64,000 bases of DNA, from assembly GCA_029279945.1 (NCBI GenBank), contig JAJUHK010000007.1, forward strand, positions 1-64,000. The letters run 5' to 3'. Origin of the DNA: Pseudidiomarina indica. Lineage in GTDB: Bacteria; Pseudomonadota; Gammaproteobacteria; Enterobacterales; Alteromonadaceae. The notes below the pieces were generated by a model. It ran no database searches. It was not told the origin of the DNA and saw nothing but the letters and a program-made list of their open reading frames with translations. Positions 1 through 13,204 of this stretch are shown here, in pieces (the stretch's first letter is position 1; the number at the start of each line of letters is the position of its first letter). The position numbers and the translations under genes are program-made.

Positions 1-134
1 AAGCAAATAACCGAAGAATGGATTGAGCTATACAACAACGAACGACCGCACGATTCACTCAATGATATGACGCCATTTGAGTACCGAAATGCGGCATAAA
101 TACTCTACGAGATGACTGTGTTATAAATGGGGTA
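1..134 (+). mobile_element. IS3-family insertion sequence, right end (3' part of transposase orfB plus terminal repeat)
   Basis: Frame 1 is open from the window edge to TAA at 97-99 and encodes the typical C-terminus of an IS3-family OrfB (DDE transposase), with YNNERPHDSL followed by TPFEYR. The rest lies outside the window. The element appears to end at about 134: read on the minus strand, the end begins TACCCC and contains TAACACAGTCATCTCGTAGA, which matches 16 of 20 bases of the left-end sequence of the separate IS remnant at 62036. The IS has landed in a cassette ORF whose 3' part follows directly. Family assignment is firm; the exact boundary is inferred from the end comparison. Confidence 0.8.
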
Positions 135-335
135 TTTACACAGTTGGTGCTTTGGGACGATTTGTGGTTTTGGGGATTTGTCACTCAAAATGGCAGCGGC
201 GACAAGCGCCAAATTGCATGGAATGAAAACAAGTACTGGTGCATCGAAGGATCAGCAAAAGAGAAGGAATATATTAATGAAATTAGACTTCAAGCCGAGG
301 CATTTATGGCGTTGCTCCGGCAGGGCCGCACATAA
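135..335 (+). pseudogene. 3' part of a cassette ORF, truncated by the IS
   Basis: A reading frame is open from the IS boundary to TAA at 333-335, about 66 codons. Its stop codon falls inside the 5' core of the attC site, the usual position of a cassette ORF end. There is no convincing start: the only early candidates are TTG codons just after the IS end. It is therefore read as the C-terminal remnant of a cassette gene interrupted by the IS. The visible part is Trp-rich near its beginning (LWDDLWFWGF) and ends in a charged helix-like stretch. No family was recognised. Confidence 0.5.
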
Positions 336-434
336 CAAGGCGCTCAAAAGCGACAAAGTAAAGCCGTCTTGCCTTTTGCAAAAAGCGCCAAAGCCACGCC
401 AGCTTCACTTTGCGCTTTAGCAGCGGCGTTAGGA
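330..434 (+). other. attC recombination site of an integron gene cassette
   Basis: The site runs from ACATAAC (330-336, R'' core) to GTTAGGA (428-434, R' core). The arms are extended imperfect inverted repeats: the 5' arm contains AAAAGCGACAAAGTAAAGC and the reverse complement of the 3' arm contains TAAAGCGCAAAGTGAAGC, with the extra bases on one arm that are typical of folded attC sites. The length of 105 bp is in the attC range. The expected crossover is between 428 and 429. A cassette ORF ends in the 5' core and another starts 8 bp after the 3' core. The last core base departs from the GTTRRRY consensus. Confidence 0.75.
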
Positions 435-442
435 GAGCAAAG

Positions 443-928
443 ATGCCTCAGCCTCTTTACAGAGTGAATCCGAATGCCAGTATTATAATAGGGAATGCTG
501 GAGATCGACCTTTGCTTCGCCATCCTGAATTAGCAGCGTTAGCTGCCGAGGCTATCGCGTCTTGGGCCAACGTTGAAAGTTTCATGCTCAAGCTATTCGT
601 TGAAATGTTTGGTGGTAATGAAGCGTTGGCTACCAACATCTTTCTGTCTTTGAGTAATCAGTCGGCAAAAAATGACGCCATCAGGGCCGCCGCAGACTCA
701 TTTTTCGAAAATGGATCAGATCAGCTGGCAGTTTTCCGAGCACTTTTGGCTATAAGCAAGACGAATGAGAAAGATCGAAACAAGTTGGCTCATTGGACTT
801 GGGGCGATAGCCCCAATCTCCCGGACGCACTTTTGCTAATTGATCCAAGAACAACAATTGGTGACCTAGATAAAGCAAGCGTCTATTGTAAAACAGTACT
901 GATTTTAACGCTTAGTTTTGAAATTTAA
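443..928 (+). CDS. cassette-encoded hypothetical protein with a HEPN-like RNxxxH motif
   Basis: A 161-residue protein. The ATG at 443 has an AGGAG ribosome site (431-435) formed by the 3' core of the attC, as is usual in cassettes. The protein looks helical, with a long first helix after HPELAALAAEAIASWANVE, and carries EKDRNKLAHW around residues 118-127. RNKLAH fits the Rx4H motif, with Asn after Arg, of HEPN-domain RNases and toxins. That is a motif-level resemblance only; no full HEPN fold can be shown from sequence reading. No second attC is seen downstream before the transposon end, so the cassette may be terminal or its own attC deleted. Could equally be an uncharacterised cassette protein without nuclease activity. 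Confidence 0.7.
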   Translation: MPQPLYRVNPNASIIIGNAGDRPLLRHPELAALAAEAIASWANVESFMLKLFVEMFGGNEALATNIFLSLSNQSAKNDAIRAAADSFFENGSDQLAVFRALLAISKTNEKDRNKLAHWTWGDSPNLPDALLLIDPRTTIGDLDKASVYCKTVLILTLSFEI

Positions 929-960
929 AGAGCGGGTTGGCTAATCGACCAACCCGTTCT
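929..960 (-). terminator. strong hairpin, probable terminator for transcripts leaving glmS
   Basis: A 12-bp stem (929-940 with 949-960, one wobble pair) encloses an 8-base loop. On the plus strand no T-run follows. On the minus strand the stem is followed by the T-rich TTTAAATTT. It could thus terminate minus-strand transcription coming from glmU-glmS through the transposon end, or simply stabilise the cassette mRNA 3' end. Confidence 0.45.
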
Positions 961-1006
961 GACTATGATTCAAAGCAATAATTTCGCAAATACATTTGTT
1001 AAATTT

Positions 1007-1073
1007 AATATGAAACTTTATTCCCAAGTATGATTCTTTATTACATAGTATGAAACTTTATTACCCTCCCACA
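1007..1073 (-). mobile_element. terminal sequence of a Tn7-like transposon, with three TnsB-type sites
   Basis: Read on the minus strand from 1073, the sequence starts TGTGGGAGGGTAATAAAG. It carries three tandem sites of form AATAAAG(T/A)(T/A)TCATA at offsets 12, 32 and 52, an exact 20-bp period. Known Tn7 ends start TGTGGGCGG and have 22-bp TnsB sites containing CAATAAAGT; closely packed sites are typical of the right end. The terminus lies exactly 25 bp beyond the glmS stop codon (1099-1101), the standard TnsD-directed insertion distance, and the right end is the one normally next to glmS. The five bases 1074-1078 (TGCAC) would be one copy of the target duplication. No tns gene lies in the first kilobase, whereas in Tn7 tnsA lies near this end. 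Confidence 0.85.
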
Positions 1074-1098
1074 TGCACACAAACGCGCTTTTAATGGC

Positions 1099-2931
1099 CT
1101 ACTCCACCGTCACTGATTTTGCCAAGTTACGCGGTTGGTCAACGTCGGTTCCTTTGATAATGGCAACAAAATAAGATAGCAATTGTAACGGCACTGTGTA
1201 CACGATAGGCGCAATCAGCTCATCACAATGAGTGACATTGATGACTCGCATAGAATCGTCGCTTTTGAAGTGAGCGTGCTTATCGGCAAACACATACATG
1301 ATACCACCGCGTGCACGTACTTCTTCCACGTTCGACTTCAACTTTTCAAGCAACTCGTCGTTTGGCGCAACAACAATCACGGGCATTTCAGCATCAATCA
1401 GCGCCAATGGTCCATGTTTTAACTCACCGGCAGCATAAGCTTCAGCGTGAATATATGAAATCTCTTTGAGTTTCAGCGCCCCTTCCATTGCAATCGGATA
1501 TTGCGTACCACGGCCTAGGAATAAACTGTGATACTTGTCGGCAAACTCAGGGGCTAAAGCTTCTATCGCTTCACTGAGCAACAACGCTTCTTCAAGTTTG
1601 TTGGGCAGAACTTTTAATGATTGAACCACAGCAGATTGTTGCTCGTGTGACATGCCACGGAATTGTCCAATCGCCAAGGTTAACATCAATAAACCCACTA
1701 ATTGGGTGGTAAATGCTTTGGTAGAAGCAACCCCTATTTCAGCACCAGCCCGAGTTAAATACGCTAAGTCAGATTCCCGAACCATCGATGATGTAGGGAC
1801 ATTACAAATGGTTAAGCTACCTAAATAGCCCAATTGCTTACTGAGTCGTAACGCTGCTAAGGTATCCGCTGTTTCACCCGATTGTGAAATAGTCACAAGC
1901 AAACTATCGTGATGTACATGTGATGTGCGATACCGGAATTCAGACGCAATCTCTACGTTACATGACACGCCCGCTAACGCTTCAAGCCAATAACGAGCAA
2001 CCAAACCAGCATGGTATGAAGTGCCACAAGCGACAATTTGTACATGTTTAACGCGCTTCAACAACTCTAGCGAACCCTTGCCGAATACATCGTCAGCGAG
2101 GCCGTGGTCGGTTAACCGTTCTTCAAGTGCATGGCGTACGGCTGATGGCTGCTCATGGATTTCTTTTAGCATATAGTGGCGATATTCACCTTTGCCGCCC
2201 GCATCATAATGCCCATCAAACTCATGAACTTCGCGCTCAACGGGGTTACCATCGCGATCGTAAACCTTCACCTCGGTACGGGTGATATCAGCCATATCAC
2301 CTTCTTCCAACACAATGAAACGACGGGTAACGGGTAACAATGCCAACTGATCAGATGCAACAAAGTTTTCACCAATACCTAAGCCGATCACCAATGGGCT
2401 GCCGGAACGAGCAACCACTAAACGGCCAGGATTGCGACAATCCATAACCAAGGTTCCATAAGCACCTTCGAGATGTTTGATGGTTGCTTGTACCGCAGCA
2501 AAAAAATCATCGTGTTTTTTTCGCTCGTGGTGGATCCAGTGGCAAATAACTTCAGTATCAGTATCTGAATTAAAGGTATAGCCAAGTTGTTGTAATTGCT
2601 GGCGCAGCTTGTCGTGATTTTCAATAATGCCGTTGTGCACAACAGCAATACAATTTCCAGAAATATGAGGGTGAGCATTGGCTTCTGTAACACCACCGTG
2701 GGTTGCCCAACGGGTGTGAGCAATACCTGTAGTACCTGACAGTGGTTGCTCACCAACGGCATCTTTTAATGCCTGTACTTTACCAACCCGGCGAACCAGT
2801 TCAATGTCACCGTTGTCATTAAGTACAGCCAAGCCTGCTGAATCATAGCCGCGATATTCGAGTCGCTTTAATCCTTCAATTAATATTTCACTAATCCGAC
2901 GTTCTGACGTGGCGCCGACAATTCCACACAT
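1099..2931 (-). CDS. glmS: glutamine--fructose-6-phosphate aminotransferase (isomerizing)
   Basis: GlmS makes glucosamine-6-phosphate from fructose-6-phosphate and glutamine, the first step to UDP-GlcNAc for peptidoglycan and LPS. The class-II glutaminase domain begins MCGIVGA with the catalytic Cys that must be N-terminal after Met removal, so the ATG at 2931 is preferred to the one at 2937. RGYDSAG and HTRWATHG are present. The two SIS isomerase domains contain [17 protein letters not shown] and ASTKAFTTQ, and the C-terminus is LAKSVTVE. The length of 610 residues is normal. The gene follows glmU directly. Its 3' end is the attTn7 target, and a Tn7-like end sits 25 bp downstream. Confidence 0.97.
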   Translation of the reverse strand: MCGIVGATSERRISEILIEGLKRLEYRGYDSAGLAVLNDNGDIELVRRVGKVQALKDAVGEQPLSGTTGIAHTRWATHGGVTEANAHPHISGNCIAVVHNGIIENHDKLRQQLQQLGYTFNSDTDTEVICHWIHHERKKHDDFFAAVQATIKHLEGAYGTLVMDCRNPGRLVVARSGSPLVIGLGIGENFVASDQLALLPVTRRFIVLEEGDMADITRTEVKVYDRDGNPVEREVHEFDGHYDAGGKGEYRHYMLKEIHEQPSAVRHALEERLTDHGLADDVFGKGSLELLKRVKHVQIVACGTSYHAGLVARYWLEALAGVSCNVEIASEFRYRTSHVHHDSLLVTISQSGETADTLAALRLSKQLGYLGSLTICNVPTSSMVRESDLAYLTRAGAEIGVASTKAFTTQLVGLLMLTLAIGQFRGMSHEQQSAVVQSLKVLPNKLEEALLLSEAIEALAPEFADKYHSLFLGRGTQYPIAMEGALKLKEISYIHAEAYAAGELKHGPLALIDAEMPVIVVAPNDELLEKLKSNVEEVRARGGIMYVFADKHAHFKSDDSMRVINVTHCDELIAPIVYTVPLQLLSYFVAIIKGTDVDQPRNLAKSVTVE

Positions 2932-2937
2932 AGGCAT

Positions 2938-4302
2938 TTATCCTTTTTTAACAGGTCGTTGCCAACCTTGAATGTTGCGTTGTTTTCCTCGGGCAATGGC
3001 AAGTTCGTTGTCTGCAACATCTTTGGTAACAGCAGAACCTGCACCAATGGTCGCTTGTTTGCCAATCCGCACAGGTGCTACTAATGAACTGTTTGAGCCG
3101 ATAAAGGCACCATCATCAATTTCAGTCACAAACTTATTCACACCGTCATAATTACAAGTAATGGTACCGGCGCCAATATTCACCGCCGCCCCAATTTTTG
3201 CATCACCCAAATAGGTCAGGTGGCTGGCTTTTGAACCATGGCCCATCGTGGTTTTCTTAATTTCGACGAAGTTACCAATATGTACATCATCAGCTAACTT
3301 AGTTCCTGGACGGATCCGCGCAAAAGGGCCCACCGAGCAACGTTCTGCAATCACGGCATCCTCAATCACGCTATTGGCTTTAATCCGAGTACCCGCACCA
3401 ATGTAGCTGTTTCTAATTAAACAATTATTCTCAATCACAACGCCTTCGGCTAACTCAACGTTGCCTTCGAATATCACATTCACATCAATCACGACATCGG
3501 CACCAACGGTCACTGTGCCGCGCACATCGATGCGCGCTGGATCCATTAGCGTAGCACCATCGAGCATAAGTTGGTCGGCCTGCCGTGCTTGATATGCGCG
3601 CTCAAGACCTGCCAATTGAATACGATTATTTGCCCCTTCCACCTCAGTGATTTCGAATGGATGAGCAGTTGCAATAGCGATGCCTTCAGCTGCAGCCATA
3701 GCGACAATATCGGTCAGATAATACTCGCCTTGGGCATTATCATTGGTTAAACGGCCTAACCAGCGCTTCAAAGCACCGCTCTGAACCGCCATAATGCCCG
3801 TATTAACCTCATTGATCAGGAGCTGTTCAGGTTGTGCGTCTTTGTGCTCTACTATACCCACCACGGTACCATTGGCTTCCCGAACAATTCGGCCATAACC
3901 AGTTGGATCAGGTAGTTTTACCGTCAACAATGCTAAGGGTGAATGCGCGGCGTTATATAACAAATTACTTAGTGTTTCTGTGCGCGTTAAAGGGACATCA
4001 CCATAGAGGATAAGAACTGTGTCATCGTCGCCAAGGTGAGGAGCAACCTGTTGCATTGCATGGCCTGTACCGAGCTGTTCTGCTTGCTCTACAAAGTTCA
4101 ACTGCTGCCCTTGCAGTTGTTGCTGAAGAACATCACCACCATGGCCATAGACCACGTGGATTTGCGTTGGTGCTAGCGTTTTAGCAGTATCTATGACATG
4201 TTGAACCATGGGCTTATGCGCAACTTTATGAAGTACTTTCGGGAGCGCCGAACGCATGCGGGTGCCTTTTCCTGCGGCCAGAACAACAACACTCAGAGAC
4301 AT
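2938..4302 (-). CDS. glmU: bifunctional UDP-N-acetylglucosamine pyrophosphorylase / glucosamine-1-phosphate N-acetyltransferase
   Basis: GlmU acetylates glucosamine-1-phosphate and then uridylylates it to UDP-GlcNAc. The N-terminal Rossmann-like uridyltransferase domain starts [13 protein letters not shown], with the GxGTRMxSxxPKxLH signature in its first 25 residues. The C-terminal half (from about residue 250) shows hexapeptide repeats of the left-handed beta-helix acyltransferase, including GNFVEIKK and [11 protein letters not shown]. The product is 454 residues from the ATG at 4302; a GTG four codons upstream is an alternative. It lies between the atp operon terminator and glmS, whose start follows almost immediately, so the two are probably co-transcribed. 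Confidence 0.97.
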   Translation of the reverse strand: MSLSVVVLAAGKGTRMRSALPKVLHKVAHKPMVQHVIDTAKTLAPTQIHVVYGHGGDVLQQQLQGQQLNFVEQAEQLGTGHAMQQVAPHLGDDDTVLILYGDVPLTRTETLSNLLYNAAHSPLALLTVKLPDPTGYGRIVREANGTVVGIVEHKDAQPEQLLINEVNTGIMAVQSGALKRWLGRLTNDNAQGEYYLTDIVAMAAAEGIAIATAHPFEITEVEGANNRIQLAGLERAYQARQADQLMLDGATLMDPARIDVRGTVTVGADVVIDVNVIFEGNVELAEGVVIENNCLIRNSYIGAGTRIKANSVIEDAVIAERCSVGPFARIRPGTKLADDVHIGNFVEIKKTTMGHGSKASHLTYLGDAKIGAAVNIGAGTITCNYDGVNKFVTEIDDGAFIGSNSSLVAPVRIGKQATIGAGSAVTKDVADNELAIARGKQRNIQGWQRPVKKG

Positions 4303-4375
4303 GAACTTTTCCACTCTTGTAGACAGTAATTTGGACGGATTATTTTAGTACTGTTTACAACAAATTAACAGGTAT

Positions 4376-4411
4376 AAAAAAACCCGCAAACCGAAATTTG
4401 CGGGTTTTTTT
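4376..4411 (-). terminator. Rho-independent terminator of the atp operon
   Basis: An 8-bp GC-rich stem (CCCGCAAA 4383-4390 with TTTGCGGG 4397-4404) has T-runs on both sides, so it can work in either direction. It sits between atpC and glmU and should separate the atp transcript from glmUS. Confidence 0.9.
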
Positions 4412-4440
4412 CATTTGGTAAAGCTTTTGGCGTACCTCGG

Positions 4441-4857
4441 TTAACGGCGTAATTTCCGAATAACCTGCAATTGTGCCATCGCTCGAGCCAGTTCTGCTGC
4501 CGCTTCTGCGTAGCTTAAGTCAGAACTTTGATCTGCAATTGCTTCTTCAGCACGTTTCATCGCTTCGAGCGCTTTCTGCTCATCAAGCTCTTCACCGCGA
4601 ACGGCTGTGTCAGCAAGGACCGAGACGTTATGAGGCTGCACTTCAAGCACACCACCAGCAACGTAGATGATTTCTTCCTCACCACCTTCTTTTACGACGC
4701 GAACCATACCAGGCTTCAACGTTGTTAAAAGTGGGGCGTGGCCGGGGTAAATTCCCAGTTCACCTTCGCTACCGGTCACTTGCAGGGTCTCAACCGCACC
4801 AGAGAACAACCGTTCTTCGGCGCTGACCACATCAAGCTGTACAGTTTTAGCTGCCAT
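4441..4857 (-). CDS. atpC: F1Fo ATP synthase subunit epsilon
   Basis: A 138-residue central-stalk subunit that modulates F1 catalysis and links gamma to the c-ring. The N-terminal beta-sandwich is recognisable ([15 protein letters not shown] and [14 protein letters not shown]), followed by a C-terminal helical hairpin rich in Ala and Glu. A GGAGG ribosome site precedes the ATG. Last gene of the atpIBEFHAGDC operon, followed by a clear terminator. Confidence 0.96.
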   Translation of the reverse strand: MAAKTVQLDVVSAEERLFSGAVETLQVTGSEGELGIYPGHAPLLTTLKPGMVRVVKEGGEEEIIYVAGGVLEVQPHNVSVLADTAVRGEELDEQKALEAMKRAEEAIADQSSDLSYAEAAAELARAMAQLQVIRKLRR

Positions 4858-4874
4858 TTAAACCTCCCGGTTTA

Positions 4875-7165
<2,291 letters not shown>

Positions 7166-7222
7166 GATATTCTCCTGTTAACTCAACGACTTGTGGCTAC
7201 ACCAAGTGTAGCCACGCTGCGC

Positions 7223-8764
7223 TTACCAAGTTTGCGTTTGCTTGAAGGTTTTTAATGCTTCATGCAACTTGGCTTCGATGTCGTCGTTATAGTTGCCAGT
7301 GTTATCAATATCAGCCATTAGTTCAGCGTGCTCGCTACGCATGTACGCTAGTAACGCACTTTCGAAGTCGAGGATTTTGTCTTTCTCTACGTCTTTCAGG
7401 TAACCCTTTTCAGCAGAGAAAATGGACACTGCCATTTCAGCCACGCTCATTGGCTTATATTGGTTTTGTTTCATCAACTCAGTAACGCGTTGACCGTGCT
7501 CAAGCTGTGCACGAGTCGCTTCGTCTAAGTCTGAGGCAAACTGAGCAAACGCCGCTAGCTCACGGTATTGAGCTAATGCTAAACGGATACCACCACCCAA
7601 TTTCTTGATGATTTTAGTTTGCGCTGCACCACCAACCCGCGATACCGAGATACCTGCGTTTACAGCAGGGCGGATACCGGCGTTGAATAAGTCAGTTTCT
7701 AAGAAGATCTGACCGTCGGTGATTGAAATTACGTTTGTTGGTACGAACGCTGAAACGTCACCAGCTTGAGTTTCAATGATAGGTAATGCGGTTAAAGAAC
7801 CCGTTTTACCTTTCACTTCACCGTTGGTGTATTTTTCAACGTAATCCGCATTTACCCGTGCCGCACGCTCTAGTAGACGTGAGTGGAGGTAGAATACGTC
7901 ACCAGGGTATGCTTCACGACCTGGTGGACGACGTAACAACAATGAGATTTGACGATACGCTACTGCTTGCTTCGACAAGTCATCGTATACGATCAGGGCA
8001 TCTTCACCGCGGTCACGGAAGTATTCACCCATAGTACAACCTGAGTACGCCGCTAGGTATTGTAACGCTGCCGATTCAGAAGCTGATGCTGCAACCACGA
8101 TAGTGTTTGCAAGTGCTCCGTGCTCTTCAAGCTTGCGTACAACGTTAGCAATAGTCGATGCTTTCTGACCAATCGCTACGTACACACACTTAATACCTGA
8201 ATCTTTCTGGTTAATGATTGCGTCGATAGCAAGTGCAGTCTTACCGGTTTGGCGGTCACCGATGATCAATTCACGTTGACCACGACCGATTGGAATCATC
8301 GCGTCGATTGATTTATAACCTGTTTGCACAGGTTGATCGACCGATTGACGCTCGATAACGCCCGGTGCGATTTTTTCAACTGGCTCGAAACCATCTGCTT
8401 CGATTGGTCCTTTACCGTCGATTGGCTCACCCAGCGTATTTACGACACGGCCAAGTAATGCACGGCCGACTGGTACTTCAAGGATACGACCGGTTGATTT
8501 AACTTTTACGCCTTCTTGCAAATCTGCGTATGGTCCCATTACTACGGCACCGACAGAATCGCGCTCAAGGTTCAACGCGATAGCGTAACGATTGCCAGGA
8601 AGCTCAATCATCTCACCTTGCATACATTCTGCAAGGCCGTGAATGCGAATAATACCGTCGGTTACTGAAACGATAGTACCTTCGTTACGAGCTTCACTGA
8701 CCACTTCGAACTGTTCAATTCGTTTTTTGATCAGCTCTGCGATTTCATTTGAATTCAGTTGCAT
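7223..8764 (-). CDS. atpA: F1Fo ATP synthase subunit alpha
   Basis: The 513-residue non-catalytic nucleotide-binding F1 subunit. GDRQTGKT is the P-loop, and the [17 protein letters not shown] signature lies near residue 370. The frame extends upstream to a TTG at 8770, but the ATG at 8764 ([12 protein letters not shown]) matches family N-termini and has a GGGGA site seven bases upstream. Confidence 0.98.
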   Translation of the reverse strand: MQLNSNEIAELIKKRIEQFEVVSEARNEGTIVSVTDGIIRIHGLAECMQGEMIELPGNRYAIALNLERDSVGAVVMGPYADLQEGVKVKSTGRILEVPVGRALLGRVVNTLGEPIDGKGPIEADGFEPVEKIAPGVIERQSVDQPVQTGYKSIDAMIPIGRGQRELIIGDRQTGKTALAIDAIINQKDSGIKCVYVAIGQKASTIANVVRKLEEHGALANTIVVAASASESAALQYLAAYSGCTMGEYFRDRGEDALIVYDDLSKQAVAYRQISLLLRRPPGREAYPGDVFYLHSRLLERAARVNADYVEKYTNGEVKGKTGSLTALPIIETQAGDVSAFVPTNVISITDGQIFLETDLFNAGIRPAVNAGISVSRVGGAAQTKIIKKLGGGIRLALAQYRELAAFAQFASDLDEATRAQLEHGQRVTELMKQNQYKPMSVAEMAVSIFSAEKGYLKDVEKDKILDFESALLAYMRSEHAELMADIDNTGNYNDDIEAKLHEALKTFKQTQTW

Positions 8765-8778
8765 GCTCAAGTCCCCAA

Positions 8779-9312
8779 TTAGGATTGCAGCGCATGCGCA
8801 AGTCGTTCTAACTTGCCACGCACCGTGCCGTCGATTACCGTGTCACCAGCTTTGATATATAAGCCACTTACAATTTCTGCATCGACAGTGCAATTCAGCT
8901 TAACTTTGCGTGAAAAACGTTGTTCCAACGTCTTCGCTAGATCTTCCTGCTGTTTCTTCGTCAATTCGACTGCAGCAGTTACCTCAACCACAATCTCTTG
9001 TTCGTGTTCGGCGCGCAATTCTGCGAATAGCGCAACCACAGCAGATAAAGCTTTCAAACGACCATTTTCGGCCATGACGCGAACAAAATTCTGGCCTTTT
9101 TCATCCAGTTGTTCGCCACATACATTGATGAAAACTTCAAGTTTCTTATCTAGCGTTTCGGCACTACTTAAAAACGCTGACATGGTTGGATTCTCGGCAA
9201 CTGCTGCCGCAAACACCAACATTTCATGCCATTTTTCGATAGCGCCGTTCTCAAGTGCAAAATCAAAAGCTGCTTTTGCATAGGGGCGAGCAACCGTAGT
9301 CAATTCTGACAT
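8779..9312 (-). CDS. atpH: F1Fo ATP synthase subunit delta
   Basis: The 177-residue peripheral-stalk subunit that joins F1 alpha to the b dimer. The N-terminal signature [14 protein letters not shown] is clear, and the C-terminal region contains [20 protein letters not shown]. The ATG at 9312 is preferred over a GTG two codons upstream because the AAGGGG site is then nine bases away. Lies between atpF and atpA. Confidence 0.96.
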   Translation of the reverse strand: MSELTTVARPYAKAAFDFALENGAIEKWHEMLVFAAAVAENPTMSAFLSSAETLDKKLEVFINVCGEQLDEKGQNFVRVMAENGRLKALSAVVALFAELRAEHEQEIVVEVTAAVELTKKQQEDLAKTLEQRFSRKVKLNCTVDAEIVSGLYIKAGDTVIDGTVRGKLERLAHALQS

Positions 9313-9330
9313 TTGCACAAACCCCTTTGG

Positions 9331-9801
9331 TTAGAGTTCAGCGACCAGTTTTTCAACAATGTCACTGTGAGCGTTTTGATCAATCTCACGCTCGATGATT
9401 TTAGCTGCACCAGCAACCGCTAACACGGCAACTTGCTTGCGCAATTCTTCACGTAAGCGATTCCGCTCCGCAGCGATTTCAGCATGACCAGCAGCAATAA
9501 TTGCTTCACGCTCAACTTCGCCACGTTGTTTGCCTTCCTCAACTGTTTGCTCAGCACGTTTTTTTGCTTGAGCGATGATTTCAGCAGCTTGCGCTTTCGC
9601 TTCTTTCAACTCGTCAGCAATTTTTGCTTGGGCAAGCTCAAGATCTTTCTCGGCTCGCTCACCGGCAGCTAAGCCGTCAGCAATGCGTTTTTGACGAGCT
9701 TCAATCGCATTATTTAGCGGAGGCCATACGAACTTCATACAAAACAGTACGAAGACGATGAACGCGATTAATTCTCCGACTAGGGTCATGTTTAAACTCA
9801 T
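9331..9801 (-). CDS. atpF: F1Fo ATP synthase subunit b
   Basis: The 156-residue peripheral-stalk subunit. One N-terminal membrane helix ([19 protein letters not shown]) is followed by a long charged, Ala/Glu/Lys-rich coiled coil to the C-terminus. Standard length and position between atpE and atpH. Confidence 0.96.
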   Translation of the reverse strand: MSLNMTLVGELIAFIVFVLFCMKFVWPPLNNAIEARQKRIADGLAAGERAEKDLELAQAKIADELKEAKAQAAEIIAQAKKRAEQTVEEGKQRGEVEREAIIAAGHAEIAAERNRLREELRKQVAVLAVAGAAKIIEREIDQNAHSDIVEKLVAEL

Positions 9802-9846
9802 TAACCCCCTCCTATAAGTTCTTTTGTTCGAAAAGTGGATGACTTA

Positions 9847-10095
<249 letters not shown>

Positions 10096-10141
10096 TTAAA
10101 GTTAAGAGTTAAAAATAAAAGTAAAACAAAAACCAAAATTA

Positions 10142-11411
<1,270 letters not shown>

Positions 11412-11485
11412 GGGCTAAAACCCCTTGGTTAAAAGCCCGCGATAGTATAAAGATTTAGCGTTGAAATGCAAACAAATTGGGACAG

Positions 11486-12388
11486 TTAACTCTCTGAATC
11501 GAGTTGGAAATGATGAAGGATTCCGTCTAGCTCGTCTAAACTGCTGTAATTAATAACAACTTTACCTTTACCCTTACGACCATGGTTAATCGCGACAGAT
11601 GCTCCAAGGTGTTCGCTTAGACGTTTTTCTAATCGCTGGATGTCAGCGTCGGGCGCCGGTTTCGCTGGTTTTTCCTTCACTGGCTCGAGCGCTTGACGAA
11701 CCACACGTTCTGCTTCCCGTACGGTCATCCCTTTGGCAGCAATCAGGCGCGCGATTTCTGTTTGTTGATCACCATCAAGTGCCAACAATAATTTGGCGTG
11801 CCCCAATTCAATATCACCACGTTCCAGCAAGGTTTTGGTTTCAGGTTGTAAGTTATTTAACCGTAATAAGTTAGTGACTGTTGCACGTGATTTTCCAACC
11901 GCATCGGCCACTTCTTGGTGAGTGAGTTGAAATTCATTGAGTAATCGCTGTAACGCCACCGCTTCTTCCATGGCGTTCAAATCTTCGCGTTGAATATTTT
12001 CGATCAACGCAATAGCTACTGCAGCTTCATCGGGAACTTCTTTCACTAAACAGGGTACTGTTTCCAGCCGCGCCATTTGTGCCGCACGCCAGCGCCGCTC
12101 CCCAGCAATAATTTCATAAGTTTCATGGCCAACGGAGCGCACCACAATAGGTTGGATAATACCTTGGGCTTTAATTGAAGCTGCTAAATCTTCCAATGCT
12201 TCTGGGGTCATATCTTTACGAGGTTGATAGCGGCCAGGCTGGAGCCATTCAATGGGGAGTTTTTGTAACTCGCCCTTTGGCTGTTCATGGTCAACCGCTG
12301 CACTCGAATGCTCTTTCTCACGCGCAGTTTTACTGGTCGTTAATAACGCGTCAAGACCGCGTCCAAGTCCTCGTTTTTTTGCAGACAT
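11486..12388 (-). CDS. parB: chromosome-partitioning protein ParB
   Basis: The 300-residue CTPase/DNA-binding protein that loads at parS near the origin. The N-terminal signature KKRGLGRGLDALL is present, the ParB nuclease-like CTP domain contains PRKDM and GERRWRAAQMA, the HTH region reads TNLLRLNNL, and a C-terminal dimerisation domain follows. It overlaps no neighbour; parA ends 14 bp upstream of it. Lies with parA beside oriC, as expected. Confidence 0.96.
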   Translation of the reverse strand: MSAKKRGLGRGLDALLTTSKTAREKEHSSAAVDHEQPKGELQKLPIEWLQPGRYQPRKDMTPEALEDLAASIKAQGIIQPIVVRSVGHETYEIIAGERRWRAAQMARLETVPCLVKEVPDEAAVAIALIENIQREDLNAMEEAVALQRLLNEFQLTHQEVADAVGKSRATVTNLLRLNNLQPETKTLLERGDIELGHAKLLLALDGDQQTEIARLIAAKGMTVREAERVVRQALEPVKEKPAKPAPDADIQRLEKRLSEHLGASVAINHGRKGKGKVVINYSSLDELDGILHHFQLDSES

Positions 12389-12402
12389 AAAGCGAATTTT
12401 CC

Positions 12403-13200
12403 TTAAGCTTCAGCCGCCACGTCGGCTTGTTTCTGTTGTTCCGCACGGCGAATAATTTCCCCCGCTAAAGCAAGGTAAGCCTTTGCACCTGCAGACGATT
12501 TATCGTAATACATGGCCGGTGAACCAAAACTTGGTGCTTCCGCTAAGCGAACATTTCGCGGAATAACCGTACGATATACTTTATCACCAAAATGATTTTT
12601 TAATTGTTCTGATACATCATTGGCTAATCGGTTACGTGGGTCATACATAGTACGCAGAATTCCCTCGATTGTTAAGCGTGGGTTCACCGCCTCTGCTAAT
12701 CGCTCAATCGTATCCATTAACGCGGTAAGACCCTCCAATGCAAAATACTCACATTGCATCGGGACTAAAATCGAATCTGCCGCTGCCATCGCATTTACGG
12801 TTAACATGCTCAATGATGGTGGACAATCAATGAAAATAAAATCGTAGTGATTCACGACTGGTTTTAGCGCATTAGCTAGGCGCTGCTCACGGGCAAATTC
12901 TTCCATGAGTTTAATATCAGCAGCAGTCGTATCACCGTTAGCGGCAACTAAATGGTATTTCCCATTGGTTTCTCGAATGATGACTTCTTCGATAGGTTTT
13001 TGCTCAATCAGTAACTCGTACGCCGTATTATCTACCGAATACTTATCGACACCACTTCCCATAGTGGCATTACCCTGCGGATCGAGATCAATCAGTAACA
13101 CTTTACGCCGTGTAGCAGCCATTGAAGCGGCTAAATTCACCGCTGTGGTGGTTTTGCCCACACCGCCTTTTTGATTAGCAATCGCTATAATTCTACCCAC
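12403..13200 (-). CDS. parA: chromosome-partitioning ATPase ParA
   Basis: The 265-residue Walker-type ATPase that moves ParB-bound origins. The deviant Walker A is KGGVGKTT at the extreme N-terminus (IIAIANQKGGVGKTTTAVNL), followed by LLIDLDPQGNAT and FIFIDCPPSL. Lies between rsmG (4 bp upstream) and parB. Confidence 0.97.
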   Translation of the reverse strand: MGRIIAIANQKGGVGKTTTAVNLAASMAATRRKVLLIDLDPQGNATMGSGVDKYSVDNTAYELLIEQKPIEEVIIRETNGKYHLVAANGDTTAADIKLMEEFAREQRLANALKPVVNHYDFIFIDCPPSLSMLTVNAMAAADSILVPMQCEYFALEGLTALMDTIERLAEAVNPRLTIEGILRTMYDPRNRLANDVSEQLKNHFGDKVYRTVIPRNVRLAEAPSFGSPAMYYDKSSAGAKAYLALAGEIIRRAEQQKQADVAAEA

Positions 13201-13204
13201 AGGA

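Noticed and set aside
457-639. Minus-strand 60-codon frame in the cassette
   Set aside because: Antisense shadow of the cassette ORF, with no ribosome site.
11877-11893. TGTTGCACGTGATTTT inside parB as a parS site
   Set aside because: Only the left part fits the parS consensus TGTTTCACGTGAAACA (five mismatches, palindrome lost). No full parS was found in the window.
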